Shown here in pieces: positions 28,022-37,312 of a DNA stretch of 64,000 bases; position 1 is the stretch's first letter; each line of letters opens with the position of its first letter. The DNA is taken from contig JBLHVI010000002.1 in the NCBI GenBank assembly GCA_047630175.1, positions 108,458 to 172,457 of the forward strand, in the 5' to 3' direction. The stretch comes from UBA4582 sp047630175. GTDB lineage: Bacteria > Pseudomonadota > Gammaproteobacteria > Pseudomonadales > Azotimanducaceae. The notes beneath the pieces are model-generated. The model ran no database searches, was not told where the DNA came from, and worked only from the letters and a program-made list of their open reading frames with translations. A program made the position numbers and the translations under genes.

Positions 28022-29403
28022 ATACTAAGAAAACCGATTACCTCGTCATTGGCGCAGGTGCTATGGGCATGGCATTCGTTGATGTTCTGATGACGGAATC
28101 TGACGCCACTATCACGATAGTCGATCGCTATCACCAACCAGGTGGTCACTGGAACGTGGCTTATCCCTTTGTACGACTGCATCAGCCTTCGAGCTTCTAT
28201 GGCGTGAATTCGCGCAAGCTGGGTTGCGACCGTATCGATACTATCGGCTCGAACAAGGGTTTGTATGAACTCGCCGGCAAAGGCGAGATCTGTGCCTACT
28301 ACGACCAACTCATGCACGACTTTGTCAGTACCGGTCGCGTGCAGTATTTTCCGATGTCTGAATACCAAGCCGATGGCAAGGTAGTGTCACTCGTCTCCGG
28401 CGCCAGTCGAACCATCGATGCGGGGAAAATAGTCGACGCCACATTTATGAATGTTCAGGTACCCGCCATGGGTGGGCCGTCTTATGACGTAGCCGATGGC
28501 GTGAAATGCGTACCGCCAAATGTGCTCGTAGATTCACGCGGTGAATGGCAAAACTACGTCGTGGTGGGCGCTGGCAAAACAAGTTTCGACGCCTGCTTAT
28601 TCTTACTGGAGAACGGCGTTGACCCAGACAGCATCTGCTGGATCAAACCACGCGATTCGTGGTTGTGGGACCGCGCCCGTGCGCAGGGCGAAGATCTTTT
28701 CGAAACGTCTATAAGACCTTTCAGCTTGGATCAGCTCAGAGTGATCGCCGAATCAAAATCGGTCGATGATCTCTTCACTCGTGCCAATGAAGAAGGCCTG
28801 ATGCTACGTATTGATGACAACGTAAAACCGACTATGTTTCGCTGCGCCACCGTCACACAAAGTGAAATCAGCGAATTGCAGCGCATAAAAAACGTCGTGC
28901 GAATGGGTCGCGTTCAGCGCATCGAATCGGATCAGGTTATATTGGACAAAGGCTCGTTCGACTATGGGGCGCAAACACTGTTCGTTGACTGCACCGCCGA
29001 TGGCCTGGCACGAAGGCCGGCACAACCCGTTTTCGCTGCTAACAACATCACCTTACAGTCTGTACGCACTTGCCAGCAGGTGTTCAGCGCTGCGTTTATC
29101 GCTCATATTGAATTAGCAGACCACAACGAAGCACGCAGGAACCAGCTATGTACCCCCGTGCCTCATCCTGACACAGACATGGACTACCTACGCAACATGT
29201 TTGCCGATCTAGTTAACGGTGCCACTTGGGGTGAGGATGCGTCACTACAGGCCTGGATAAAGGCAGCTCGTCTGGATGGCTTTAGCTATTCGGCGACGGG
29301 TTCTGCCGAATCTGATACGGCGTTCCTGCAAAGCATGGGAAAATATGGATTGGTCGCGGTTGAAAAACTAATGGGGTATTTAGCAGCGGCTGAGGCGAGT
29401 TGA
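28018..29403 (+). CDS. FAD/NAD(P)-dependent oxidoreductase, B12-operon partner
   Basis: A 461-residue flavoprotein. The N-terminal Rossmann fold is YLVIGAGAMGMAFVDVLM with the Glu/Asp at IVDRYHQPGG. A second nucleotide-binding fold, YVVVGAGKTSFDACLFLLEN, lies near residue 180. It resembles NAD(P)-binding flavin monooxygenase-like proteins, but the Baeyer-Villiger fingerprint is not obvious. AGAGGAAA precedes the ATG, which overlaps the cobC stop, so translation is coupled. I know of no standard cobalamin step for such a protein. The coupling may be incidental or mark an accessory step. Confidence 0.7.
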   Translation: MNTKKTDYLVIGAGAMGMAFVDVLMTESDATITIVDRYHQPGGHWNVAYPFVRLHQPSSFYGVNSRKLGCDRIDTIGSNKGLYELAGKGEICAYYDQLMHDFVSTGRVQYFPMSEYQADGKVVSLVSGASRTIDAGKIVDATFMNVQVPAMGGPSYDVADGVKCVPPNVLVDSRGEWQNYVVVGAGKTSFDACLFLLENGVDPDSICWIKPRDSWLWDRARAQGEDLFETSIRPFSLDQLRVIAESKSVDDLFTRANEEGLMLRIDDNVKPTMFRCATVTQSEISELQRIKNVVRMGRVQRIESDQVILDKGSFDYGAQTLFVDCTADGLARRPAQPVFAANNITLQSVRTCQQVFSAAFIAHIELADHNEARRNQLCTPVPHPDTDMDYLRNMFADLVNGATWGEDASLQAWIKAARLDGFSYSATGSAESDTAFLQSMGKYGLVAVEKLMGYLAAAEAS

Positions 29404-29473
29404 TTCTGCACGCGTATCCACTGGCATCTGGTTGACAGATCGCTGGCTAGCATGGCTCGCATATTTCTCGTCC

Positions 29474-31216
29474 CTAATCGTTATCGGCCACGTATATCGA
29501 TTTCCCGTTATTAATAGTCTCTAGTACCTGAATATCCTTAATCATACTGACAGTCACGGACAAAGGGTCTTTATCTAAAATGACCATGTCCGCTTGCTTG
29601 CCGACTTCCAAAGACCCTTTGATACCTTCTTCAAAGTGTTGATAAGCGCTCCACAACGTCATGGCCTTAAGCGCCTGCAATGGCGTGATCTTGTGTTCGA
29701 CACCAAGGATTGCATTGGTGCGCGTAGTCCTGTTGACCGCACTATCTAAAATTCGCATCGAATTCGGGAAGGTGACAGGCGCGTCAGAGTGAATCGTAAA
29801 GCGCATGCCCTGCTCTAAAAACCATCCGGTGGGTGAAATGTTTTCAGCCCGTTCAACGCCGGCCACGGAATCACGATGCCAGTCACCCCAGTAGAACGTA
29901 TGCATCGGGTACAGGGCAGGAAAAATACCTAAGCTTTTGAGTTTTAGCACTTGGTCTTTGCGTGTGAACTGTCCATGAATCATCACGGTGCGGTGATCAT
30001 AATCTCTTAAGGTTGGATCAATATTTCCAACAATTTCAATCAGTTGATCAATTGCCGCATCGCCATTGGCATGGACTAGTAGAGGCCACTTGTTGGTAAA
30101 AGCCAATTCAATCCATTTCGTCGCTTCTGCATCGGTAAACGCGGGATAACCCAAGTAATCATCCGCTTGGCCGTTAGGCACCTGTAGGTAGGGTTCAGTA
30201 AACCAAGCCGTCTTGCCTTGCGGTGATCCATCAAGCGTTATTTTCACGCCACCAATCCTAAAACCGTTGGTGTACTCCAAAGACATTAGATCTCCGTGCA
30301 ATATCGGCGCACTCCCGATGGTTGCAATATCTGCGTAAGCAACGAGATCCACATCAAAACCCGTAGTTGAAGCTATCTGCGGCAGCATTTCAAGAGACGC
30401 CAAGTCAGTCTTGCCATCTTGTACCGTGGTAAAACCATTAGAAACATAGCTATGCTCGCCCGCCTTCACCAAACTCAACATATCAATCTCTGTAAACGCA
30501 GGAATGAGCTTAAAGAAAATCCCAAAATGGGCATTTTCTTGCATAACCCCGTTGGGCGTTTTACCGTCAGCCTCTCTTTCGATAACACCGCCGGGAGGAT
30601 CTTCAGTTTCTGCAGAAATACCCATCAGCTCAAGCGCTTTGCTGTTGTAAACGCCTAGGTGCCCAGACTGATGCATGATGGCGATTGGAATGCTGGTAGA
30701 AATGGCATCTAAGTCATGCCGTGTTGGATGTCGTTTTTCAGCTAGCTGCGAGTCGTCATAATTGAAACCAATGGCGACATTGTAGTTCTTAACAATAGGC
30801 GACGAGGCGATATAGCTGCGCAAAATCGCCTGCAATTCTTTGATGTTATTAACGGCGCCATCTGGCGCCGGTAGCAAGTTTGCGACAACGGCTTGCATCC
30901 CCACGCCGCCAAAATGGCTGTGCGCGTCAACAAACCCTGGAACAACGGTCTTATCATCTAGGTCGTAGACCTTAGTTTTGATACCCTTATATTTTCGAAG
31001 TTCAACGCTTTTACCGATGGCCAAGATTAGCCCATCTTTAATCGCGATGGCTTGTGCCGAGGGTTGGGCGTCATTTACGGTAATGATGTTTCCATCTATG
31101 TAGATAACATCAGCGTAAATTGCCCTTTCTTGACTGCACGCCGTTAATGCAAGCGCACAGACAACCGCTGTAAGGCTTCGCCTACCGAATTTGATAGCGT
31201 CCTTCATAGATGACAT
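29474..31216 (-). CDS. Amidohydrolase lipoprotein (YtcJ-like)
   Basis: A 580-residue protein of the amidohydrolase_3 (YtcJ) type: a lipobox signal (ALALTACSQ), a beta-sandwich opening with YIDGNIITVNDAQPSAQAIA, the metal motif VPGFVDAHSHFGG, a TIM-barrel body with VHANGDAAID and IHGQF, then HSDAPVTFPN and a C-terminal QADMVILDKDPL. It hydrolyses an unknown amide- or ester-type bond at the periplasmic face, anchored to a membrane. Fourteen bases separate it from the GST gene upstream on the same strand, so they probably form an operon. Confidence 0.85.
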   Translation of the reverse strand: MSSMKDAIKFGRRSLTAVVCALALTACSQERAIYADVIYIDGNIITVNDAQPSAQAIAIKDGLILAIGKSVELRKYKGIKTKVYDLDDKTVVPGFVDAHSHFGGVGMQAVVANLLPAPDGAVNNIKELQAILRSYIASSPIVKNYNVAIGFNYDDSQLAEKRHPTRHDLDAISTSIPIAIMHQSGHLGVYNSKALELMGISAETEDPPGGVIEREADGKTPNGVMQENAHFGIFFKLIPAFTEIDMLSLVKAGEHSYVSNGFTTVQDGKTDLASLEMLPQIASTTGFDVDLVAYADIATIGSAPILHGDLMSLEYTNGFRIGGVKITLDGSPQGKTAWFTEPYLQVPNGQADDYLGYPAFTDAEATKWIELAFTNKWPLLVHANGDAAIDQLIEIVGNIDPTLRDYDHRTVMIHGQFTRKDQVLKLKSLGIFPALYPMHTFYWGDWHRDSVAGVERAENISPTGWFLEQGMRFTIHSDAPVTFPNSMRILDSAVNRTTRTNAILGVEHKITPLQALKAMTLWSAYQHFEEGIKGSLEVGKQADMVILDKDPLSVTVSMIKDIQVLETINNGKSIYVADND

Positions 31217-31230
31217 CTCAATGTTGATCC

Positions 31231-31908
31231 CTAAAACCCGTAAAGTTCTTTCAGGTGCGCCATGAAGTTCGGCCGATCCGCTTCTGCCTCAGCTCGCACT
31301 TTCTGCACTAAAGGCCGCTCTTCCATGCGGGCACAGTAGCTATCAAGTCCTGGGACCTCAGCAAGGGGGTCGGCATTCAAGAAACGCATGCCGACATTCC
31401 GCACAATGGGCAAATTCAGGATCGCCGCAATGTCGGCCTGAGTGAATTGATCGCCGTAAGCGAATTGTTCAAAGTTAGAGAGCTTTGGCAGCGCCTTAAC
31501 GGCTTTATCGATGCTGATTTTGAACTCTTTCAAAACCGCGGGGTCGGGCTCTGTACCACCCAACAAATTTGGAATCAGGCGTCGCGCTACGAGCTCAAAG
31601 TACAGCTCAACAAATTGTGAAAATTCGTGCACTTTCGCAACGCCGAAAGCTGTATCTGGCAGCAAACTAGGCTCCGGATACGCCGTTTCAATGTACGCTA
31701 AGATGGCGCGGGATTCACTAATAAAACCCTCGGCGGTTTCAAGCGCTGGCACCTTACCGAGGGGGCTCTTGTCGAGGTACTCAGGCCTGTATTTTGGACC
31801 CACACCGGTATAGGACACCACTTCCTCAAACGGTACACCTTTCTCCAACAGCGCCAGTTTCGGCACGTTGTAGTAGTTACTGGAGGAAAAACCATGCAGC
31901 TTGATCAT
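31231..31908 (-). CDS. Glutathione S-transferase-family protein
   Basis: A 225-residue GST: thioredoxin-fold N-domain (IKLHGFSSSNYYNVPKLALL, cis-Pro in LGKVPALET, then ISESRAILAYIE) and a helical C-domain (FAYGDQFTQADIAAI). Ser/Asn at the catalytic position suggests a bacterial beta- or theta-like class, but sub-typing is not safe. AGGTGAG lies ahead of the ATG. It precedes the amidohydrolase and is likely co-transcribed; a joint role in xenobiotic or lipid-peroxide handling is a guess. Confidence 0.85.
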   Translation of the reverse strand: MIKLHGFSSSNYYNVPKLALLEKGVPFEEVVSYTGVGPKYRPEYLDKSPLGKVPALETAEGFISESRAILAYIETAYPEPSLLPDTAFGVAKVHEFSQFVELYFELVARRLIPNLLGGTEPDPAVLKEFKISIDKAVKALPKLSNFEQFAYGDQFTQADIAAILNLPIVRNVGMRFLNADPLAEVPGLDSYCARMEERPLVQKVRAEAEADRPNFMAHLKELYGF

Positions 31909-32335
31909 ATCTACTCACCTTTTTATTACGTCATTTTATGGGCTAATTTTGGCGTTAGTGTAACAGTTACGATCTGTTCGACAACAGGGTCTGCCTGCTA
32001 CAGCGACCACGCCTGAGCTGGTGATGATAAGCAGTTCGCGAACGCGCAAAAGCGCCTTTAACTCGCCGACTCAACGACGTGTGGCAGCGGCTATGAATAG
32101 CCCTGTATATCAATCAAACACGACTTAATGTAAATAAGACTTGTCTTTCATCAGTGTTCAATGCACTTTAGTCATGCATAATTGCTACATAGACAAGAAG
32201 ACATTACACATAAAGCAGGCAAACGAACCCCCAACAAGCTTTAAAACAATTGATGCGGAAAATGACCGACGGGTGAAGGCCTAGACGATCGCGTGGGTTG
32301 TCACCTGCGCGCTGGCAACCTTCAGCCCAAGAGTA
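31909..32335. other. Divergent spacer
   Basis: No gene seen between the GST promoter side and the membrane-protein/XRE pair. No tract or repeat stands out. Confidence 0.4.
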
Positions 32336-32632
32336 TTGTGGGACTTCGCAACGATACCAACGATAGTCAGTGTTCTCATTAATCTAACAGCAGGTTTCTT
32401 CTGGGTCCCGGCCCTAGTCAAGCAGGTAAGTGCTATGGATGAGCTACAACGGAAAATATTCCTTGATGCAGCAGCAACCACCCTAGGCGTTGGTGTGGTC
32501 TGTGGACTCAGCTACGCGTTGCTTGAAGACATCCGCCTCATCAATTTTGAGCCACAGGTTCCGCATCTAGTCTTTTTGATGTGCCTCACGTTTATGGCAG
32601 GCATCGTCCTCAGGCCTGGGCGGTATCGATGA
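32336..32632 (+). CDS. Small membrane protein paired with XRE regulator
   Basis: A 98-residue protein with about three hydrophobic segments. The centre reads SAMDELQRKIFLDAAATTLG, close to the ADELERRIQLEALA text of small membrane proteins that commonly precede an XRE regulator in proteobacteria. Those relatives are longer at the N-terminus (about 130-150 residues). Here the only in-frame start candidate is TTG at 32336, and a stop lies 17 codons upstream, so the gene may be N-terminally truncated. It overlaps the next gene in an ATGA junction. Confidence 0.5.
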   Translation: MWDFATIPTIVSVLINLTAGFFWVPALVKQVSAMDELQRKIFLDAAATTLGVGVVCGLSYALLEDIRLINFEPQVPHLVFLMCLTFMAGIVLRPGRYR

Positions 32633-32826
32633 AAAATCGATTGAAAGTCCTGCGAGCAGAGCGAGACTGGACTCAGGCTCAACTAGCGGACAGGCTCGCG
32701 GTTTCTAGGCAAACGGTTAACGCGTTGGAAACCGGAAAGTTCGACCCGAGCCTGCCACTTGCCTTTAAAGCTGCACGTTTGTTTGCACTTACCATTGAAG
32801 ACATTTTTCAGGATGACACGCAGTAG
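32629..32826 (+). CDS. XRE-family helix-turn-helix regulator
   Basis: A 65-residue single-domain protein: MKNRLKVLRAERDWTQAQLA, then SRQTVNALETGKFDPSLPLA, a textbook lambda-Cro/XRE helix-turn-helix of the YozG/short-regulator type. It overlaps the upstream membrane-protein stop by 4 bases (ATGA). Such pairs usually have the regulator controlling its own operon. Target outside the pair unknown. Confidence 0.9.
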   Translation: MKNRLKVLRAERDWTQAQLADRLAVSRQTVNALETGKFDPSLPLAFKAARLFALTIEDIFQDDTQ

Positions 32827-32843
32827 CCGCAATGCTGAGGGCT

Positions 32844-34892
32844 CTATTGCGCCGCCACCACCTCAACTCTACAATCATTAAAACAAGCGCCGTCAGCTAA
32901 ATCCGCTTTGGATGTTGGTGCTAAGGCCGAGACAGTTTGTTTATTTGATGTGGTTTTAAACCAAGAGCCCTTCGGCGAGCAAAGCACACCAGGCCGTACA
33001 GCCGAGGTGATTTCAAGCGGTAAAAACACCTCACCTAACGCATTATAAACCTTCACCCTAATTCCGTTTTCAAGACCTCGTGCTTCTGCATCCACTGGAT
33101 TCATCTCAAGTGGCGGAGTCTCGTCATTCACCTTTAAACCGCCGAAAGTTGAGGTGATCATCTTATTCGACGAGGGAGAAATCAACGTCAGCGGGAAATC
33201 GCTAACGACGCCATTGTATCGCGGGATTTCTTCACCATATTTGTCCTTAAGGTAACTGGATTTTAACTCAATCTTGCCAGATGGTGTTCCCGGCATTTGA
33301 TTTAGGAAGAGTACAACCTGGTTAGTATCACCAGCGGACGTGTCTTTGGCCTCCATCGACAGCGCATCTCCCAACGGAATTTCACTTGGCTTGAAGCCTT
33401 TTAGCCGAGTATCCGTGCCATCGATCGCGTCATCCATTAGGTCTTTGTCAGAGGCTTTGAATATTGGATCATCAAAGCCGAAGCGCTGGGCTAAACGCCG
33501 AAATATTTCGGTATTGGGCAACGCCTCCCCGACTAATGGGATCACAGCTTCAGCGCGTTGCAAATAGGGTTGGCCATAGGCACAAAACAAATCATCATGC
33601 TCAAAATGCGTTGCCGCGGGTAAGATAATATCTGCATAGTTCATACTGTCCGTCATCGCTACGTCACATCCAACGATAAAAACATCCTCACGCTCAAGAC
33701 CTAGACGCAACGTGTTTTGATCAGGCGAGACGATAACGGGGTTATGGTTGTAGATGAACAAGCCTTTTAATGGCGTCTCTAAGTCCTGCTCAACCAGATG
33801 ACGGCCTATATCCAGAATGTTAAGTGTTCGCGTACCCTCGGGAATCAAATCTGGACGGGTTAGTTTAGCGCCGGTTTTGGGGAAAGCGTTTCCCGATCCA
33901 CCCATGACACCACCACCAACAACGCCAAATTTTCCACATAATGCTGGCAAAGCGAAAATCGAACGTATGCCGTTTCCTCCGTTTTGATTGCGCTCAAGAC
34001 CGTTGCCAATAGAAATCACCGCAGGGCTGGTCTGATCATAGAGCGCCGCGAAAGCCCGAATTTCCTCGGCCGACACACCGCAAAGTTCTGCAGACTCAGC
34101 GAGTGTATATTGCCGAGCATTACCCATAAATTCTTCTGCACCCAGCACATGTTGCAAAACAAACGCTTGATCAAAAGCACCCCGCTTTTCAAGCTCAACA
34201 GCAACAGCCCAGGCGAGGATTAAATCCATACCGGGCTTAACGGCCAGATACATATCTGCCTGCTCACTGATCTTGATGCGCTTGGGGTCAATGACAACGA
34301 GCCTAGCACCGTTAGCCTTGGCTTTCTTGATGAGCGGCGCAAGGTGAAGATTTGAGTAAGTCACGTTATTACCCCACACCACAATTAACTTGGCGTGCGC
34401 GCACTGCTCGGGTTGCATGGCGGGTACAGCGCCAAAAGTGCCTTTGTAGGCCTCGGATTTAATGCCACCGCATAAGGGGCGCCTGTCGAGTAATGTCGCG
34501 CCTAATTGATGGAAGAACCTTAGATCCATAGAGCCCCCCGCTAACATGCCATGTGGACCCGCATAGTTATAAGGCATGATTGCTTCGGCACCGTGCTCAG
34601 CAATAATATCTGAAAACCGCCGATGGATTTCATCAAGCGCTGTATCCCAGCTTATGGCTTCAAACTGCCCGTCGCCCTTCTTACCTGCACGCCGCAAAGG
34701 TGTTTTTAGCCTGTTCTCACCATGGACAAAATCTGGGTAAAAACGTGCGACTTTATTGCACACCTTGCCGTTAGTTAGGGGGTTGGCTTTGGAGCCTCTC
34801 ACCTTAACGACCTGGTTGTCTTGTACTGTGACATTCAGGCTGCAAGTATCTGGGCAGTCCAGCGGGCAAACACTAGGCATTTCAATCGACAT
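32844..34892 (-). CDS. Molybdopterin-dependent oxidoreductase
   Basis: A 682-residue protein of the DMSO-reductase/assimilatory type: N-terminal [4Fe-4S] cysteines 9, 13, 17 and 45 (CPLDCPDTC...KVCNK), molybdopterin domain with NPLTNGKVCNKVARF and SWDTALDEIH, and a C-terminal dinucleotide-binding domain with PGTPSGKIEL. No twin-arginine signal is present, so it is cytoplasmic. No electron-transfer subunit, membrane anchor or maturation factor is adjacent, so it resembles the stand-alone 'anaerobic dehydrogenase' group with unknown substrate. The ATG at 34892 follows GAGG at 8 bases; the frame is open 26 codons further. Confidence 0.85.
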   Translation of the reverse strand: MSIEMPSVCPLDCPDTCSLNVTVQDNQVVKVRGSKANPLTNGKVCNKVARFYPDFVHGENRLKTPLRRAGKKGDGQFEAISWDTALDEIHRRFSDIIAEHGAEAIMPYNYAGPHGMLAGGSMDLRFFHQLGATLLDRRPLCGGIKSEAYKGTFGAVPAMQPEQCAHAKLIVVWGNNVTYSNLHLAPLIKKAKANGARLVVIDPKRIKISEQADMYLAVKPGMDLILAWAVAVELEKRGAFDQAFVLQHVLGAEEFMGNARQYTLAESAELCGVSAEEIRAFAALYDQTSPAVISIGNGLERNQNGGNGIRSIFALPALCGKFGVVGGGVMGGSGNAFPKTGAKLTRPDLIPEGTRTLNILDIGRHLVEQDLETPLKGLFIYNHNPVIVSPDQNTLRLGLEREDVFIVGCDVAMTDSMNYADIILPAATHFEHDDLFCAYGQPYLQRAEAVIPLVGEALPNTEIFRRLAQRFGFDDPIFKASDKDLMDDAIDGTDTRLKGFKPSEIPLGDALSMEAKDTSAGDTNQVVLFLNQMPGTPSGKIELKSSYLKDKYGEEIPRYNGVVSDFPLTLISPSSNKMITSTFGGLKVNDETPPLEMNPVDAEARGLENGIRVKVYNALGEVFLPLEITSAVRPGVLCSPKGSWFKTTSNKQTVSALAPTSKADLADGACFNDCRVEVVAAQ

Positions 34893-34991
34893 CTTTAACC
34901 TCAATCTTCGCGTAGTAGGCATTGCCTGATTACTCAGGCTAATTGGCTTAATCGACAGCAACAGCCGCATGAGCCATGGCTATATTAGCCC

Positions 34992-36384
34992 CTAAGCCAC
35001 CTGCTCAGCTACTTCGATGCCGCAATTGTAGGCACCGTGAACGGTAGACCATTGTTTTTCGCGGCAGGCTTCACCCGCAAAGTAGCGCTTTAGGTCTATT
35101 GGCTGGCGTAAAATGACGCGCTATTTATATCCGCCGGGCTTTGCAGCGGCATAAGAACCTTCAAAGCGTGGATTACTACCCCATTGCGTTGCATTTCCTT
35201 TAATAACGTTACGATTGACGCTACTACCAAACATTTCTCGTAATTCCCCCAGCGCGAAATCAATACTGCCATCAATACCTTCATCTTCCAATTCGTGTGC
35301 AAATTCCCCACCGACCTCGACAAACGATAGATTACTGCCGTGTAGCTTGACCAGCATACCCATCGCAGGAACAGGCTGAGATCTTTCTTGAGGGATCATA
35401 TAGGACACATTACGGTAGGCACCGATACCGAAAATATTTCGATCGAATTGCAATGCGAGATGATTGTAATGCCCCATCGAAATTTGATGGCGAGACGCTG
35501 CCTTTTCTGCGAGTTAGGCAGGAATGAATCTAATACGACTGTTTGCTAAAACCCCGATTGATACCGTGACTATGCAGTTCCTAGCGCCACCCACTGTGTG
35601 GGCCACAATGCCGTTTTTACCCCAGTCAATTTGCAACACCGACGTGTTCAACGCAACGTCAATGTTTCGCGTGCGATGCAGCACCACAGTGCCCAATCCC
35701 TCGCTGCATAGAGCATCATCACCGGCTTCACTTTCCCACCAGTCCTGACAGGAAAAATCCGTCATGTGTTTGCCAATTTCAAACGATCCAGTACAAAAAT
35801 TAACCGTGTTCTGCCAATCACCGGCATTGGGGAAACCGACGCAGCTGTCACAGCTTGGCCAAGGCTAGCGGCATTCGACATAGCCTCTTCCGCACCTGCT
35901 AACTGATGCTCAAATGCGTCGCACTCTGAACTTCGCGCCTCGCTGCCGCCAACATACACGATAGCGTTATCAGACGCCTTGTAAGTGCTGCAGTCTGCCT
36001 GCCTGCATCGCATAGTCGCATAGTCGCATAGTCGCATAGTCGCATAGTCGCATAGTCGTAAGTCGTAAGTCGTATAGTCGTATAGTCGTATAGGGCGTTG
36101 GAGTTTCTTCCATGAAACCAGTGAGCACCTATATCATCGGGCACGCCAAAGGTAGCATTGTCGGTCACAACGCGTCCGCCTCGGCGGTCGGACGCCTCAA
36201 GCAACTCCACCGAAAGACCCTTCTTCTTTAAAGCTTCAGTCGCCGCGAGACCTGTTACGCCAGCACCTACCACCGCCACATCATAGTCGTGACTACGCGC
36301 CTGACCCAACCGCCAGAGCGAGAGTCCAGTGACTGATGTTGTGCCGATAACAGCACCCGCTTTAAGAATGTGACGGCGATTCAT
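34992..36384 (-). pseudogene. Tat-exported flavin amine oxidase, inactivated
   Basis: The complement from 36384 starts MNRRHILKAGAVIGTTSVTG, a twin-arginine signal, then YDVAVVGAGVTGLAATEALK and LLEASDRRGGR, the FAD-binding start of a flavin amine oxidase, up to DDIGAHWFHGRNSN. An 8-bp microsatellite (36011-36088) then breaks the protein. After it the text resumes in another frame (KASDNAIVYVGGSEA), shifts again at a C-run near 35838 (AGDWQNTVNFCTGSFEIGK), meets a TAA at 35514-35516 and a TAG at 35121-35123, and ends with RYFAGEACREKQWSTVHGAY. Four independent lesions make it a dead gene. Confidence 0.88.
36011..36088. repeat. 8-bp microsatellite CATAGTCG
   Basis: Six perfect head-to-tail copies of CATAGTCG (36011-36058), then two copies of TAAGTCG (7 bp) and two of TATAGTCG (8 bp) up to 36088. 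It lies inside the amine-oxidase relic. The unit length is not a multiple of three, so each copy change shifts the frame. Confidence 0.95.
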
Positions 36385-37312
36385 GCGCTCAATTTTTGCG
36401 ATTAATCAGTCTTTTCGAGAAGCACTGAGCGTATAGCAATACGCTCAGTGCACACCGTGGGCGTGACAAAAATCTGCGCAATATAAAACCGACAAGCTCA
36501 ACAAAACCGTACAATCGCTGCTCTTCTCACGTGTTCGGCACATAACTTAATCGTCTTTTAACAAAATAATTTACCGATGCGCGAATGGGATCTCAATATT
36601 GGATAAAGCACGTCAAAGTAATGCGCACGTTCACAAACCCAACCTACCAGAAGGCCGAGCGAACTATTCCTCAGGGTTTCAACGTGAGTAAATGGCGCCG
36701 CATTACTTAACACATCCGGGCGTGTCTTCGAGACAACAACAATAGCGGATGGTGTCTTATGCTGATCTTCGCCCTACGCGACACCGACGCGCATCTCTAC
36801 AGTGCGTACCAAAAAATGTGTGTCGTTAGTGATGTTCTCAGCCCAAAACTTGCCATTTTAAATAACAATTTGCTGATTATCGACGTTTCGATTTCGGTAG
36901 GGCAGATAACTCGGTCACACCCAATTGCAGACCCGTCTTGATTAGCTAACCCACATTAACGTTTTCTACGGCATCTTCTAGTGAGACTTTCGATTATCGG
37001 ATTTGAATTGGGGTTGTTAACGAACACCAGATTAAACCACACAAAGTGTCCAGTATGCGTAAGACAAACACTAGCAAAAATTGACCTTCAGTACCTAATT
37101 GCCTCTTCGGTTCGTTGACGGATAAGATCGAACAGCGGTAGGAAAATTCAGCGCCTGTATGCTCGCAAGGGTGCTGCACAGGGCCTCACGATTATCGCAG
37201 TTTAGGCCGCAACTACGGGCATCACATATGACCCAGGATAAAATGATTAGGCATGCCATCCCTACCCCCTAAACCATAGACGCAGGGCTTCACTGTTGTT
37301 CGCGCTGTTTGA
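36385..37312. other. 928-base spacer without a recognised gene
   Basis: Two open frames of about 60 codons (36759-36941 plus, 36994-37179 minus) have no ribosome site and no protein-like pattern. The only strong structure is the hairpin at 36422. Given the dead gene to its left, this may be further decayed coding DNA. Confidence 0.4.
36422..36451. other. Perfect 13-bp hairpin
   Basis: GCACTGAGCGTAT-AGCA-ATACGCTCAGTGC: 13 paired bases with a tetraloop and no T-tract on either side, 38 bases ahead of the amine-oxidase relic. Could be an operator, a REP-like element or an mRNA hairpin. Confidence 0.7.

Noticed and set aside
36011..36088. CATAGTCG array as a CRISPR
   Set aside because: Units are 8 bp and contiguous with no spacers; a simple microsatellite.
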